64,000 bases of DNA from assembly GCF_963665445.1 (NCBI RefSeq), contig NZ_OY762276.1, positions 4,954,601 through 5,018,600 of the forward strand, given 5' to 3'. The position numbers and the translations under genes are program-made. The stretch's first letter is position 1. Every line of letters begins with the position of its first letter. The DNA comes from an uncultured Desulfobulbus sp. (GTDB lineage Bacteria > Desulfobacterota > Desulfobulbia > Desulfobulbales > Desulfobulbaceae). A model generated the notes under the pieces. It saw only the letters and a list, made by a program, of their open reading frames with translations. It searched no databases and was not told the DNA's origin. Below, piece after piece: positions 43,098-54,030 of this stretch.

Positions 43098-43688
43098 TCA
43101 CCCCTGTCGACCGTTGTAGACAACCGGATTCGTTGCAATAAAATCGTTAAAGCCTGCCAGTGCCTCCTCCCGCATCACTCCCTCAATCAGCTCTATGCCC
43201 CGATCAGCCAGCTCCTTTCGCCAGTTTTCGGGCATGGGGCCCTCGTCAAAGCCGGTGATGGCCATCATCTCCGCATCGGCCCCGGCAATCACCAGCGAGC
43301 GAATGCCGGACCAGAGTACGGCGCCGAAACACATTGCGCAGGGGCTCCAGTTGACCACCAACTGATGCGCCGGCATCCCCGGTCCGCCCAGATCATAGGT
43401 GCCCAGGATCTGCTGTGCCAGGGTAAGCGCGGTGACCTCGGCATGGGCAGAGGAGCAGTTGAGGGGAATGACCCGGTTCACGCCAATCACAATCAGTTTT
43501 CCCGAATCCCGCTCAAAGACACCGGCGGCAAAGGGTCCACCGCTCTGGTGTTCGGTATTGAGGCGGGCAAAGCGAAGCACCGCCGCCATCCGCTGCTCGA
43601 GGCTGGGGAGGTGCTGGGGCAGCGTTTCCAATTCTTGCCAGGCCCAGTCGGGCAGGTCGAGGGTAAATCGGGGAAGTGGGCTTGGCAT
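43098..43688 (-). CDS. Nucleoside / guanine deaminase (cytidine-deaminase fold)
   Basis: This 196-residue zinc deaminase has the HAE motif (SSAHAEVTAL, zinc His82, Glu84 as proton shuttle) and the SPCAMC zinc cysteines, then FGAVLWSGIRSLV. It resembles guanine deaminase-like and tRNA-adenosine-deaminase-like proteins; the N-terminal PSPLPRFTLDLPDWAW region is longer than in TadA, so guanine or another purine is a more likely substrate. GGAGG lies 6 nt before the ATG. Its 3' 77 bp are duplicated at 41845-41920. It precedes, by 24 bp, the end of the DUF486 gene on the same strand. Confidence 0.83.
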   Translation of the reverse strand: MPSPLPRFTLDLPDWAWQELETLPQHLPSLEQRMAAVLRFARLNTEHQSGGPFAAGVFERDSGKLIVIGVNRVIPLNCSSAHAEVTALTLAQQILGTYDLGGPGMPAHQLVVNWSPCAMCFGAVLWSGIRSLVIAGADAEMMAITGFDEGPMPENWRKELADRGIELIEGVMREEALAGFNDFIATNPVVYNGRQG

Positions 43689-43712
43689 GGTGTCCTCCGA
43701 TAAAAGAGTCGA

Positions 43713-44069
43713 TCAGGAGCCAAAAAGCTTGCTGCGAAAGAGAAAAAAGACCGCTCCCAGCAGGCAGAGTCCGGCCCAGAGATAATCCAGAGTAAGCTTC
43801 TCCTTGAGATAAAGCAATGAAAACGGGACGAAGATGGAGAGGGTGATGACCTCTTGCAGTACCTTGAGCTGACCAACCGACATCACCGTATGGCCGATGC
43901 GGTTGGCAGGCACCTGAAGCAGGTATTCAAGCAGGGCGATGCCCCAGCTTACCAGGGCCGCGAGGAACCAGGTTCTGTGGGACAGGTTGCGCAGATGCCC
44001 ATACCAGGCAAAGGTCATGAAGACATTGCTGCAACAGAGAAGACCGATGGTGAGAAGATAGCGGTTCAT
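43713..44069 (-). CDS. DUF486 family small membrane protein
   Basis: This 118-residue protein has four transmembrane helices (MNRYLLTIGLLCCSNVFMTF, TWFLAALVSWGIALLEYLLQ, VLQEVITLSIFVPFSLLYL and YLWAGLCLLGAVFFLF) and the conserved VPANRIG loop, which identify DUF486, a DMT-like group. No function is known. The ATG at 44069 was preferred over a GTG five codons upstream. It lies upstream of the deaminase gene on the same strand, with a 24-bp gap, so the two are likely co-transcribed. Confidence 0.85.
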   Translation of the reverse strand: MNRYLLTIGLLCCSNVFMTFAWYGHLRNLSHRTWFLAALVSWGIALLEYLLQVPANRIGHTVMSVGQLKVLQEVITLSIFVPFSLLYLKEKLTLDYLWAGLCLLGAVFFLFRSKLFGS

Positions 44070-44486
44070 AGTCCAGCCAGTCACTTGGAAGGAAAAGATG
44101 CGAGACGGATCCTGAGCACTCTTTAGTCAATAAAATTATCTTGACGCAACAAGATTACGGCGAAAAGTGCGTGGCCGTTTTATCATTTGAGCAGATGACA
44201 GTCGGTCGAGTTCAAGAGGCGGTTGTCTTGTGTGAAACCTGATAGAGCATGCCGTACCGTGTTGCATTTTCAATGTCCTCCCTGCCCGTTGCTCCTTGGC
44301 AAGCCTTTACGTTTGCCTGTCCCGTTTTCGTCCGTAAACCCCATCGTTTTAGAGGCTCTGCACTTTTCTTTGAGCTTTTGCAGGGTGCTTTCGCAGGGTA
44401 CCATGCGTATCATTGACGCCTTCCGATCCTTTTGCCCTCATTTGTCAAGGTTTTCCTTGAGAATTGCGCCTGCCTCGCCAGGAGCG
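44070..44486. other. 417-bp gap between divergent genes
   Basis: No gene is supported. The reading frame of the next gene is open into this region, but it carries no start signal and the encoded sequence (Cys/Pro-rich, no signal peptide) does not look like the N-terminus of its family. The region probably contains promoters for both divergent genes; no definite boxes are called. Confidence 0.35.
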
Positions 44487-45761
44487 ATGTATCATTCCGG
44501 GATTGCTCGCACAGGGGGGATGAACACCTCGGCGCGAGCAGGGCAGGCTTTTGCCTGCACCATCCCGATGGTGCTCCTGCTGACCATGAGCCTGGCGGCC
44601 GGCGTGCAGGCGCGAACCGAGGAAGGGCAGGGGATGGTCCGTCGTCTGGATGCGGCGGTGAACCATGCCATAGAAGAGGGGACGGTCGTGGGGACGGTTG
44701 TGGTTGTCCTCCGTGACGGCACGATGGTTTATCACCGGGCCGCGGGATTTGCCGACAGGGAAGCCGGGCGCCCCATGCGCGAGGATACCCTTTTTCGTTT
44801 CGCCTCGCTTTCCAAGCCCATTGTCACCGTGGCCTTGCTTCGGCTGGTGGAAGAGGGAAAGTTGAACCTTGATGATCCGGTCACCAAATATCTCCCCAAT
44901 TTTCGCCCCAAACTTGCCGACGGGAGTGTCCCGGTCATCACCTTGCACCAGTTGTTGACCCATACCGCGGGACTTTCGTCGGATTTCTTTAAGCAGACGG
45001 ATATCCCCTTGCCCGGATGCGAGGTGTCAAGGCCGACGCTCAGCGGTTCAACCATTGTTGACGAATTGAACCGTATCCAGGCGGTGGGGCTTTCCTACGC
45101 TCCGGGAAAATCCTGGGGATATTCCCTGGGGATCGATGTGCTGGGCATGGTTCTGGAACAGGTGACCGGCAAGCCTCTGGCGGATGTCGTCAGTCAGTTG
45201 GTGACCAGCCCCGCCGCAATGGCAAACACCGGATTCCAGCGGCCGGATCCCGACCGGCTGGCAACACCCTACGGAGACGGAGATCCGCCCGGGCGTATGT
45301 CGGATCCATGTCTGGTCCCGGTTGCAGGGCATGCCGGAGTCCTCTTTTCCCCGGGCCGCATCTTCGATACCTCCTTTTCGCCCACCGCGGGCAGCAGTAT
45401 GAGCGGAAGCGCACGGGATATGGCACGCCTGCTGGAACTCATCCGCATTGGCGGAGGCGGTCTGATCAGGCCGGAATCGGCGAGAACCATGATGGAAAAT
45501 CATATCGGCCGCTATTCCATCGTCGATGGACCGGGCTGGGGCTTTGGCTACGGCGGTGCCGTGCTGATCGATCCGCAGGCGGCAAGGACCCCACAGTCTC
45601 CTGGAACCTGGAAATGGGGCGGTGTCTGGGGGCATACCTGGTTTGTCGATCCCAAGCTCGGGTTGGTGGTGGTTTCGTTGACCAACACCGCTCTTGAGGG
45701 AGTTTCCGGTCACTTCCCCGAAGCAATACGGGATGCGGTCTACGGCCATTCATTCAGATAA
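44487..45761 (+). CDS. Serine hydrolase, beta-lactamase/esterase (class C-like) family
   Basis: This exported protein of about 424 residues has a signal peptide (MVLLLTMSLAAGVQA). The catalytic SxxK motif is in FASLSKPIVT, a Tyr motif in WGYSLGIDVLG, and the His-x-Gly-like GHTWF near the C-terminus. HTAGLSS is also typical of the class C beta-lactamase/EstB/DD-peptidase superfamily, which includes esterases and D-aminopeptidases, so a role in drug resistance is not implied. The start is uncertain: ATG 44487 (with AGGAG 2-3 nt upstream) or 44520. It stands alone between divergent DUF486 and the downstream DUF554 gene. Confidence 0.78.
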   Translation: MYHSGIARTGGMNTSARAGQAFACTIPMVLLLTMSLAAGVQARTEEGQGMVRRLDAAVNHAIEEGTVVGTVVVVLRDGTMVYHRAAGFADREAGRPMREDTLFRFASLSKPIVTVALLRLVEEGKLNLDDPVTKYLPNFRPKLADGSVPVITLHQLLTHTAGLSSDFFKQTDIPLPGCEVSRPTLSGSTIVDELNRIQAVGLSYAPGKSWGYSLGIDVLGMVLEQVTGKPLADVVSQLVTSPAAMANTGFQRPDPDRLATPYGDGDPPGRMSDPCLVPVAGHAGVLFSPGRIFDTSFSPTAGSSMSGSARDMARLLELIRIGGGGLIRPESARTMMENHIGRYSIVDGPGWGFGYGGAVLIDPQAARTPQSPGTWKWGGVWGHTWFVDPKLGLVVVSLTNTALEGVSGHFPEAIRDAVYGHSFR

Positions 45762-45877
45762 CAGCCGGGCATGTCGTTCCCTCATCATTGATTGCGCGTA
45801 TTGTTCGACGCCGAGTTGGCTTTCTTGGCAATTGCTGGTAGAACAGGCCAACATTTCTTTACGGCGGGAGCGTCATT

Positions 45878-46573
45878 ATGCTGGGAACCATGGTCAATGC
45901 CCTCGCAATCGTGCTGGGCAGCCTGTTGGGGCTGATCTGCAACAGGGGAATTCCGGAACAGTACAAACAAACCATCCTCCAGGGGGTCGGGCTTTCGGTC
46001 ATTCTCATCGGCTGGAAGAGCGCCCTGTTGGCGGATAACCTCCTGGTGGTGATTGTTTCCATCGTTATCGGCGGATTGCTTGGTGAATGGGTGCAGATCG
46101 AGGGGCGGCTGGAGGCCCTGGGGCAGTGGCTTGAGCGGCGCATTGCCGCCAGGACGGGCAACACCCAGTCGCTGGCGCGCGGCTTTGTCACCGCCAGCCT
46201 GGTCTACTGCGTGGGATCCATGGCCATCGTCGGCTCGTTGGAAAGCGGCCTGACCGGCCAGCACCAGACCCTGTTTGCCAAGTCGATCCTCGACGGGGTG
46301 ATCTCGGTGGTCTTTGCCTCGGCCATGGGCATCGGCGTGCTTTTTTCCAGCGTTTCGGTCCTGCTCTACCAGGGGACCCTCACCTTGGCGGCGGTGCTGC
46401 TCAAGCCGTTGCTCTCGCCGCTGGCGGTCAGCCAGATGACCTCGGTCGGCGGGTTGCTGATCGTCGCCATTGGACTCAACATGCTCAAGGTGGTCAAAAT
46501 TCGCGTGGGCAATCTGCTGCCGGCCATCTTTCTGCCGCTTGTCTCTCACCTGCTGCAGTCCCTGTTGGCCTGA
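45878..46573 (+). CDS. DUF554 family membrane protein (YdfK-like)
   Basis: This 231-residue protein has about seven hydrophobic helices and starts MLGTMVNALAIVLGSLLGLI, matching the DUF554 family. The central motif GFVTASLVYCVGSMAIVGSLESG and the repeat-like SILDGVISVVFASAMGIGVLFS are characteristic. Function is unknown. GGGAG lies about 7 nt upstream of the ATG. It stands alone; a promoter-like pair starts just downstream for the large PPDK-like gene. Confidence 0.87.
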   Translation: MLGTMVNALAIVLGSLLGLICNRGIPEQYKQTILQGVGLSVILIGWKSALLADNLLVVIVSIVIGGLLGEWVQIEGRLEALGQWLERRIAARTGNTQSLARGFVTASLVYCVGSMAIVGSLESGLTGQHQTLFAKSILDGVISVVFASAMGIGVLFSSVSVLLYQGTLTLAAVLLKPLLSPLAVSQMTSVGGLLIVAIGLNMLKVVKIRVGNLLPAIFLPLVSHLLQSLLA

Positions 46574-46622
46574 TCCCCTGAAGGTGTCCCCTCTCACCTG
46601 GGCAACTCTCTGAAAACTCCTG

Positions 46623-46651
46623 CTGACTTTCCCAGGCAAGGGAACTACAAT
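46623..46651 (+). promoter_or_regulatory. Putative sigma-70 promoter for the PPDK-like gene
   Basis: CTGACT at 46623-46628 and TACAAT at 46646-46651 are separated by exactly 17 bp and lie 46 bp before the start codon at 46697. The -10 box is a five-of-six match. Motif plus position is the only evidence. Confidence 0.45.
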
Positions 46652-46696
46652 GAAAAAGATATGGTGGTTTTTCTTAACCCTTTGAGGAGGTTGCCC

Positions 46697-49600
46697 ATGT
46701 CCATCGAATCCTGTCCCTTGCCCCTTGTTTCCGATGCGCTGGAGGCCAATCTGCGCGAAACTGCTGCTCCGGCGGTGATCAATCCCGCCTACGAGCTGCT
46801 GCGGGAGGTGGTCTGCCGGTTTCAGGGGATTCTCGGCAAGCTCGATGCCCTGCTCTATGAAATCAGCCATCCCTACCGCAATTGGAAGCTGATCGTCCCG
46901 GAATTACGGGCCTTTGTGCTCAAGAACTGCACTCACTATCGCGACCACGAGCAGGGACCCGAGGCCTTTTCCCTGTTCATGTCGATCTTCTTCGATGCAC
47001 TCAGGGACTCGACGCGCAACGACGAGTTGCTTCAGCGCATCCTCGAGGGCATGCTCGCCTATGCCGACAAGCTGATTCTTTCTTTGGATGGCGAGGCCCT
47101 GTTTCGTTACGAGGGCGCCCTGGGCGAGTTCTTCACCCGCCTGCGCAGCCTCAACGCCAGTGAACCGCAGGTGATGCTCTCCATGGTCCAGGGGCACCAC
47201 CCGGTGCGCAAGATGGCGCAGAAGGTGATCGCGCTCCGGCGGCAGCAGGCTGAACGTCCCTTTGACCTCCAGGCGCTGGCCCTGTTGATACGCACCATCC
47301 TGGAGCGCAACTACCAGTACTGGCTCTCCGAGGAAGACCCGCTGCCCTGGTTTGAACGGGAATGCGGCACCTACTGCGAAAAATGGGAGGGCCAATCCCT
47401 ATTGCACAGCATCTCGCATGCTCGCATCCTCGAGTGCCGGCAAATGCTGGAATCGATCGATTTTGCCGCCGACTACCAGATCGGCCTGGAAAAGATCCTC
47501 ACCCTGCCCAATCACATGGACCTGGTCCGGTTGTACAAGGAGATTCCGACCAAGATGGTGACCCTGACCTCGGGGGACGAGGAGGCTGCCCATTTTGTCG
47601 AGAACCGCAAGCTGCTCTTTCTTTTCCGCATCATGGAGAGCAAGGGATTGAACCTGATCCATGAGGAGACCCTGCGCGAGATCAACCGTTCGCTGGTCCA
47701 ACTGATTCGCAAGCAGAGTTTTGAGGAGATCGAACAGTTTTTCGTCACCACCTTTCAGTTGCTCAAGGCCAATGTGCGCCGCTACCCCCACACCTCACTG
47801 CAGTGTATCCAGGTGATCGGCAACGAGGTGTTCAAGCGCGGCAACTCGCGTCTGGTCGAGGCATTTTTGTGGGAAACGGTCCGTTTCGGTTTCCAATACG
47901 CCAATGTCCGCGGCGTGGACGAGGACTGGCAGCCCATCGCCAACCCGGCCCACCTGACCAACATCCGCGTCTGGCTCAACCTGATCGCCCAGGAGCCCAA
48001 ATGGTGCTCGACCCTGTTTTCGGCCCTGATCATCAACCTGCGCCTCTCCGGCACCTGTGTGCGCGATACCGACCTCTTCCAGCGCGACATCACCGATCTG
48101 CTCAACCATCCCATTGGCCCGATCTACAACCTGGCCAAGCAGTTCACCAAGCTGATGCCGGTGTTCTTCAACGAGATCGGTGCCGAAGGCGAGCTGCGCG
48201 ACGTTTCCACCGAGATCGACGAGATCCACAAGCGCCATGACGTGCTGATCCATTTCCTGCGCAAGCAGGCCCATGTGGAGTCGAGCAACCTGATCGTCGG
48301 CTTTATTCAGGCGATCTTCACCTTCTGGATCACCCTGGATAAATCCTATCTGCGCGAATACCTGCCCGAGGATGTCCTGCAGCAGGTCTCGGTAACCGGG
48401 CCCTATGTCGATGATCAGCATGCGCTGGCCGGTCGGATCAAGGAGGAGCTGCGCTTCAACCGCATGTCTCAGATTCTCGAGTGGAACGATGAGGAGCGGG
48501 AGGCCTTCCTTGCACGCCAGAGCGATCTTGCCGAGGTGGAACGGCGGCGGTTCACCCTCCTGGTGCGGATGTACAAGCTGCTCCATCAGAAGTACACCCT
48601 CAGCCTGCCCGAGATCCATCTTCAGCTGCAGCATGCGATGGGCAACGGCTTTCCCGAGTTGGGGAGGCTGCTCGAGCTGCTGGCCGAGGGCGACCCGATC
48701 CATTGCCTGGAGGCCCTGTTCGATGAGCTTGAACACCTGCAGGAGGTCATTCTCAGCCCGGAGAAGTTCCAGCCCAAGGAAGAGATCTACTATAAGCGCC
48801 ATATCGCGGTGGATATCCCCTCGGTCTACGGCCGCTACTCGGAACGCAAGTTCGACGCCCTCGGCCTGACCTTCCGCCTGGAGAGCCTGGCCAACGTCTA
48901 TCTGGAAAAACTCTTTGCCACGGTCAATCTCAACTTCATCACCCAGGCGACGTTTATCCGTATCCTCAAATGTTTGCGCCTGTTTACGCGGGCGCTGCAG
49001 GTGGATGGCATCTCCAGCCGCCGCCTCGACACCTACATCAGTCTGCTCGCGACCTCGATCGGTATCCGCCGCTTTTCCTACACCCAGCACCTCGATATCA
49101 TGCGCGGGCTTTCCGAAGGGGTCAAGGATATCATCTACGCCTACTACACCAACATCCACCAGAACAACCTGTCGATCATCGTCCCCCAGATCGGCAAGGA
49201 CAACCTGCTGCTCAAGTACCACAGCTCCTGGAACGAGAAGAACATGCCGGAGACCGTGCTGCGGATCTCCGAGATCTTTTTCCGCGACCTGATCTCCACC
49301 ACCTTCGGCCTGCAGCACCTGGACAACTTCATCGGCCAGGTGATCAATACCCTGGAGGCGCAGAAGGATATCCTCGATGAATCCACCCTGGACCTGCTCA
49401 TGACCTACAATCCGAAAAAGGCCATCAGCAGTCTCCACGAGGAAAACCAGCGCACCCACAACCTGATCCATCTCGGCAACAAGGGATTCAACCTGGTGGT
49501 CCTCACCCGGGACAATATGCCGGTTCCCCCGGCCTTCATCATCACCACTGAGGTCTTCCGCTGCTACCGCGCCATCCGCAAGTTCGACCGGGCGCGCGAC

Positions 49601-50956
49601 GAGTACATGCGGCGGGTGCGGGCGGCGGTCACCGGGCTCGAGCAGTTGACCGGACGGGTCTTCGGCTCACCGGAGCGGCCGCTGCTGCTTTCGGTGCGCA
49701 GTGGTGCGGCCATCTCCATGCCGGGCATCATGTCCACCATCCACAACGTCGGCGCCAATGCCGAGCTGGTGGAGGAGTTTGTCATCAACCATCCCAAATA
49801 CAAGTACTTTGCCTGGGACAACTTCCGCCGCTTCCAGCAGTCTTGGGGCATGGCCAAAGGCATGGAGCGCGAGGATTTTCAGGAGTTGATGAATGTCCAC
49901 AAAGAGCGGCACAACATCCATTACAAGCGTGATTTTTCCGCGGAGCAGATGCGGGAGCTGGCACTCAACTACAGGCAGGCGGTGGAGGCCCGCGGATTCG
50001 GCATTCCCGAGGATCCCTGGGAACAGCTGGTCAGGGCGGTGGATATGGTCTTTGATTCCTGGCACTTTCCCAAGGCCCAGGAGTATCGCCATCTCATGGG
50101 GGTGTCCGACGACTGGGGCACGGCGGTTATTGTCCAGGCCATGGTTTTCGGCAACCTGGGGCTGCAGGCGGGCAGCGGCGTGCTCTTCACCGCCCATCCC
50201 TACCGCAAGGTGCGGCGGGTGGCGCTGTGGGGGGATTATGCCATCGGCGACCAGGGCGAGGATATCGTCTCCGGCCTGGTCACCAGCCATCCGATTTCCG
50301 TGGAACAGGCCGAGATCGACGGCCGCGACGAGAACAAGAGCCTGGAGCGTCGTTTCCCCAAGGTCTATCAACGCCTCTTGGCCATCAGCCGGGAACTGGT
50401 CTACGACAAGGAGTGGAACCCGCAGGAGATCGAGTTCACCTTCGAGGGGCCGGAGGCCGATGACCTCTACATCCTCCAGACCCGGGACATGATCACCATC
50501 AAGAAGAAGGAGCACCTGACCGTGTTCGTCGACTCCGATCATGCCCATAAATCGATTCTGGCCAAGGGTATCGGCGTTTCCGGGTCGGCCATGTCGGGCA
50601 AGGCGGTGTTCACCGTGGACAATATCAACGAGCTGCGCGCCTCGGAGCCGGATACGCCGCTCATCCTCATCCGCCGCGATACCGTGCCCGAGGATATCCG
50701 CGAGATCTCCCTGGCCGACGGTCTGGTCACCTCCCGCGGCGGTCAGACCTCGCATGCCTCGGTGGTGGCCACCCGTCTGGAAAAGACCTGCGTGGTCGGT
50801 TGCCGCGACATGCAGGTCAATGAGACCGAGGAATACGCCGAGATCAACGGCACCCGCATCACCTTCGGCACGCCGGTCTCCATCGACGGCCGTCATGGGT
50901 TGCTGATCGAAGGCAATTACCCCCTGCGCGAGGAGGTGCATATCCTGCCGTTGTAG
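46697..50956 (+). CDS. Large PEP-synthase/PPDK-like phosphotransferase lacking the PEP-binding barrel
   Basis: This is a 1419-residue protein. Residues about 1-900 are a long helical region with no recognised domain. From about 920 comes an ATP-grasp domain of the pyruvate phosphate dikinase/PEP synthase type, with [14 protein letters not shown] (Arg1001) and the QEIEFTFEG nucleotide-binding strand. It is followed by the swivelling phosphohistidine domain with [13 protein letters not shown], whose His1353 is the expected phosphorylated residue. The protein ends at 1419, so the C-terminal PEP/pyruvate-binding TIM barrel of real PPDK (about 350 residues) is absent. It therefore probably moves phosphate from ATP to His and on to an unknown acceptor, as in rifampin phosphotransferase or glucan water dikinase. 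AGGAGG lies 6 nt before ATG; a strong terminator follows. Confidence 0.8.
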   Translation: MSIESCPLPLVSDALEANLRETAAPAVINPAYELLREVVCRFQGILGKLDALLYEISHPYRNWKLIVPELRAFVLKNCTHYRDHEQGPEAFSLFMSIFFDALRDSTRNDELLQRILEGMLAYADKLILSLDGEALFRYEGALGEFFTRLRSLNASEPQVMLSMVQGHHPVRKMAQKVIALRRQQAERPFDLQALALLIRTILERNYQYWLSEEDPLPWFERECGTYCEKWEGQSLLHSISHARILECRQMLESIDFAADYQIGLEKILTLPNHMDLVRLYKEIPTKMVTLTSGDEEAAHFVENRKLLFLFRIMESKGLNLIHEETLREINRSLVQLIRKQSFEEIEQFFVTTFQLLKANVRRYPHTSLQCIQVIGNEVFKRGNSRLVEAFLWETVRFGFQYANVRGVDEDWQPIANPAHLTNIRVWLNLIAQEPKWCSTLFSALIINLRLSGTCVRDTDLFQRDITDLLNHPIGPIYNLAKQFTKLMPVFFNEIGAEGELRDVSTEIDEIHKRHDVLIHFLRKQAHVESSNLIVGFIQAIFTFWITLDKSYLREYLPEDVLQQVSVTGPYVDDQHALAGRIKEELRFNRMSQILEWNDEEREAFLARQSDLAEVERRRFTLLVRMYKLLHQKYTLSLPEIHLQLQHAMGNGFPELGRLLELLAEGDPIHCLEALFDELEHLQEVILSPEKFQPKEEIYYKRHIAVDIPSVYGRYSERKFDALGLTFRLESLANVYLEKLFATVNLNFITQATFIRILKCLRLFTRALQVDGISSRRLDTYISLLATSIGIRRFSYTQHLDIMRGLSEGVKDIIYAYYTNIHQNNLSIIVPQIGKDNLLLKYHSSWNEKNMPETVLRISEIFFRDLISTTFGLQHLDNFIGQVINTLEAQKDILDESTLDLLMTYNPKKAISSLHEENQRTHNLIHLGNKGFNLVVLTRDNMPVPPAFIITTEVFRCYRAIRKFDRARDEYMRRVRAAVTGLEQLTGRVFGSPERPLLLSVRSGAAISMPGIMSTIHNVGANAELVEEFVINHPKYKYFAWDNFRRFQQSWGMAKGMEREDFQELMNVHKERHNIHYKRDFSAEQMRELALNYRQAVEARGFGIPEDPWEQLVRAVDMVFDSWHFPKAQEYRHLMGVSDDWGTAVIVQAMVFGNLGLQAGSGVLFTAHPYRKVRRVALWGDYAIGDQGEDIVSGLVTSHPISVEQAEIDGRDENKSLERRFPKVYQRLLAISRELVYDKEWNPQEIEFTFEGPEADDLYILQTRDMITIKKKEHLTVFVDSDHAHKSILAKGIGVSGSAMSGKAVFTVDNINELRASEPDTPLILIRRDTVPEDIREISLADGLVTSRGGQTSHASVVATRLEKTCVVGCRDMQVNETEEYAEINGTRITFGTPVSIDGRHGLLIEGNYPLREEVHILPL

Positions 50957-51001
50957 AATACTTTACCAAAATCTCGAGTCGTCTTATTGTTGCACCCAGG
51001 A

Positions 51002-51042
51002 CCGGTCCCCTACGCAGCTGTCGCAGGGGACCGGATTTTTCA
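51002..51042 (+). terminator. Rho-independent terminator after the PPDK-like gene
   Basis: CCGGTCCCCT at 51002-51011 pairs perfectly with AGGGGACCGG at 51025-51034, followed by ATTTTT. It separates the large phosphotransferase gene from the copper ATPase gene. Confidence 0.88.
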
Positions 51043-51065
51043 TTTTTTTATTCCCCCAGGTGATG

Positions 51066-54008
51066 ATGTCTCCACGCGCTCCTTTTCCTAACGTTGACGA
51101 ACCGGATACCCACGTTTTCCGTGTTGATGATATGACCTGCGAACACTGCCAGGGCAGGGTGGAAGCTGCGGCCCGAAGCGTGGCCGGTGTGCGCCTGGCA
51201 AAGGTGGATTTGGACGCGGCCACCCTGCGTATCGAGGGGGGGGATCCCGAGGCTGTTCTCCAGGCGGTCAATGAGGCCGGATATCCCGCCCGGTTGCAGG
51301 AGCCCGTTGCCGAGGCCTGCCCCTTGCCCGAGGCAAGGGTTGATAAAGGGCGAGCCGACAGGGAGGTACCTGCCGGGCAGTATCAGCTCAAGGTGGCGGA
51401 CATGCACTGCGCCAGCTGCGTTGCCCGGGTGGAGAAGGCGATTCTTTCCGTGCCCGGCGTTGTCTCGGCGGCGGTGAATCTGGTGGAGCACAGTGCGGGC
51501 GTCAGCGGTGGCGACCCTCAGTCCGTGGTTGCCGCGGTTGTCGATGCCGGCTACGAGGCTTCCCTTGTTCCGGAAGCCCGCACGTCTGCGGGAAACGGCT
51601 ATGAGGTCGACGTGCTCGGCATGCACTGCGCCAGCTGTGTCGCCCGGGTGGAGCAGGCAATTTTGGCCGTGCCCGGGGTGAACAGGGCCTCGGTCAACCT
51701 GATCGAGAAGGTGGCCCGGGTCGAGGGCGGAGATCCGGACGCCGTGGTGCAGACCATCGTCGATCAGGGTTATGGGGCTTCGGTGCGGCGTGTGCAGGCT
51801 ATCGATGCCTTTTATCTCCGCCTCCATCCCTGGCCGGAAGAAGAGGAGCTGCAGCAGGTTCATGAAATCCTGCTCGCCCGTGATCCCGCCGCCGAGATCG
51901 AGAAGGAGGCGGATCGTCTCCTGGTCCGCACCGCTGAACACCCTGCGGATGTGCTGTTGCGGCTGGGCGATATCGGCTATCAGGTCAGCCTGGAGGAGAC
52001 CTATATCGATCCCGGCCTGAGCCAGGCCGAGGAAACCAGGCAGGAGATTCGCCGTTCCTGGCAACGGGCGATTGTTGCTGCCCTGGTCGGGTTCGGCATC
52101 ATGGCCGGGCACATGGGGGGCTTTTTTCCCCACCTGCACGAAGGACAAGGGTTTTGGGCGATGCTCGCCCTGGTTTGCCTGGCAACGATGATCTTCAGTG
52201 GCCGCAACTATTTTATCGGTGCCTGGAAGCAGGCCAGGCACATGGCTGCCAACATGGATACCCTGGTGGCCATGGGCACGGGCGCGGCCTGGCTCTCTTC
52301 GGTTCTGGTGATAGCCAAGCCGGATTTCATTCCCGGAGCAGCCGATCACCTCTATCTCGATGCCTCGGTGATGATCCTCGCCTTTCTCCAACTCGGTCAT
52401 GCCCTGGAAACACGGGCCAAGCGAACCACCAGCGAGGCCATCGGCGCCCTGGTTGGGCTGCGTGCCCGGACCGCCCTGCTGATCCGCTCTTTTGCCCCGG
52501 TCGAGATTCCGGTCTCCCTGCTGCGAATGGGGGACCGGGTGCGGGTCAAACCCGGGGAAAAGGTGCCTATCGACGGCGAGATTGTCGAAGGGCAGACAAG
52601 TATCGACGAATCCATGCTCACCGGCGAACCCCTGGCCGTGTCCCGAGGTGTGGGCGACGCGGTCACCGGTGGGACCATGAACCGCTCCGGCACCTTTGTG
52701 CTCAAGGTGACCAGGTTGGGCGAGGACACCACCCTGGCGCGGATTATCCGCATGGTCAAGAGCGCGCAGATGAGCAAGCCGCCCATCGGTCGCCTGGTGG
52801 ACAGGATCGCCGGCGTCTTTGTGCCGGTGGTGATTTCGATCAGCCTGCTCACCTTTCTTGGCTGGTGGTTGCTGGCGGATGTTCTCCCCCTGGCCCATGC
52901 GCTCACCGCAGCCATTGCCGTGCTGGTTATCGCCTGTCCCTGTGCCCTGGGCCTGGCAACCCCGATTGCGATCATGGTCGGCACCAGCCGTGCAGCCCAG
53001 TGCAATGTGCTCATCCGCAATTCCGATGCCCTGCAGACCGCCTCCCGCCTGACCCATGTGGTGGTCGACAAGACCGGTACCCTCACCGAGGGGCGACCGG
53101 CGGTCACAGCCCTGTTTCCGGTTGCGGGGGTGAGTGAGGATCAGTTGCTCCAGTGGGCGGCCAGTCTGGAGAGCGGATCCGAGCATCCCCTGGCCGAGGC
53201 GGTACTGAATGCCCAGAACGAGCGCGGCGGGGAGGTCCTTGAACCGAAAAATTTTGCCGCTGTCCCCGGTCGCGGGGTGCGGGGCGAACTCGATGGACGG
53301 TTGTATTTCCTCGGCAACCACCATTTTCTTGAGGAACAGGGGGGCACCCTTCCGCAAACGCTCCTGGCTGAGGCGGACAAGGAGGCGGGCCGGGGGGGCA
53401 CCCCGGTCTGGTTGGGCCGGTCTGCGGAAGTGCTTGGGCTTCTTATCCTTCGCGATCCCCTGCGCCCAGATTCGACGGCCGCGATCCGTGCCCTGCAGCG
53501 CCAGGGGATTACGGTGGTCATGTGCAGCGGCGACAATGCCGCCACGGCAGGTGCCGTGGCCCGCGAGGTGGGCATTGGCGAGGTCCACAGCGAGATTCTG
53601 CCCGAGGAGAAGCTGGCGGTGATTGAAAACCTGCAGCGGCAGGGATTTTGTGTGGGCATGGTCGGCGACGGGGTCAACGATGCCCCGGCCCTGGCCCAGG
53701 CGGATACCGGATTCGCCCTGGGCAGCGGCACGGATGTGGCGATTGAGAACGCCGATATCACCCTCACCGGCGATTCCTTGATGCTGGTTGCCGATGCCAT
53801 TGCCATCTCCACCGCAACCATCAAAAATATCCGCCAAAATCTCTTTGGCGCTTTTGTCTACAATGTGATAGGTATCCCGCTGGCAGCGGGACTGTTGTAC
53901 CCTCTGACCGGCTGGCAGTTGGAGCCGATGTTTGCCAGTGCCGCCATGGCGCTTTCCTCGGTGACGGTCGTCACCAACGCCAACAGGCTGCGTTTCTTCC
54001 ACCCCTGA
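51066..54008 (+). CDS. copA: Copper-translocating P1B-type ATPase CopA
   Basis: This 980-residue ATPase exports Cu(I). The N-terminus has three heavy-metal-associated domains with CxxC sites (Cys25/28, Cys115/118, Cys188/191) and a fourth, degenerate one (about residues 240-310) that lacks cysteines. The membrane part has the CPC ion-binding motif (Cys624, Cys626), the phosphorylated Asp668 in DKTGT, the SEHPLAEAV His-Pro motif, and [10 protein letters not shown]. Of the ATG codons at 51063 and 51066 the second is better spaced from AGG. The gene follows the terminator of the previous gene by about 24 bp, so its promoter must overlap. No CopZ or CueR gene is adjacent. The YkgJ gene follows after 22 bp. 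Confidence 0.95.
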   Translation: MSPRAPFPNVDEPDTHVFRVDDMTCEHCQGRVEAAARSVAGVRLAKVDLDAATLRIEGGDPEAVLQAVNEAGYPARLQEPVAEACPLPEARVDKGRADREVPAGQYQLKVADMHCASCVARVEKAILSVPGVVSAAVNLVEHSAGVSGGDPQSVVAAVVDAGYEASLVPEARTSAGNGYEVDVLGMHCASCVARVEQAILAVPGVNRASVNLIEKVARVEGGDPDAVVQTIVDQGYGASVRRVQAIDAFYLRLHPWPEEEELQQVHEILLARDPAAEIEKEADRLLVRTAEHPADVLLRLGDIGYQVSLEETYIDPGLSQAEETRQEIRRSWQRAIVAALVGFGIMAGHMGGFFPHLHEGQGFWAMLALVCLATMIFSGRNYFIGAWKQARHMAANMDTLVAMGTGAAWLSSVLVIAKPDFIPGAADHLYLDASVMILAFLQLGHALETRAKRTTSEAIGALVGLRARTALLIRSFAPVEIPVSLLRMGDRVRVKPGEKVPIDGEIVEGQTSIDESMLTGEPLAVSRGVGDAVTGGTMNRSGTFVLKVTRLGEDTTLARIIRMVKSAQMSKPPIGRLVDRIAGVFVPVVISISLLTFLGWWLLADVLPLAHALTAAIAVLVIACPCALGLATPIAIMVGTSRAAQCNVLIRNSDALQTASRLTHVVVDKTGTLTEGRPAVTALFPVAGVSEDQLLQWAASLESGSEHPLAEAVLNAQNERGGEVLEPKNFAAVPGRGVRGELDGRLYFLGNHHFLEEQGGTLPQTLLAEADKEAGRGGTPVWLGRSAEVLGLLILRDPLRPDSTAAIRALQRQGITVVMCSGDNAATAGAVAREVGIGEVHSEILPEEKLAVIENLQRQGFCVGMVGDGVNDAPALAQADTGFALGSGTDVAIENADITLTGDSLMLVADAIAISTATIKNIRQNLFGAFVYNVIGIPLAAGLLYPLTGWQLEPMFASAAMALSSVTVVTNANRLRFFHP

Positions 54009-54030
54009 TCTCTTTTTTGAGTCAACTCCC

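Noticed and set aside
47795-49471. 558-codon reverse frame inside the PPDK-like gene
   Set aside because: It has no binding site or domain and mirrors the codon bias of the sense gene.
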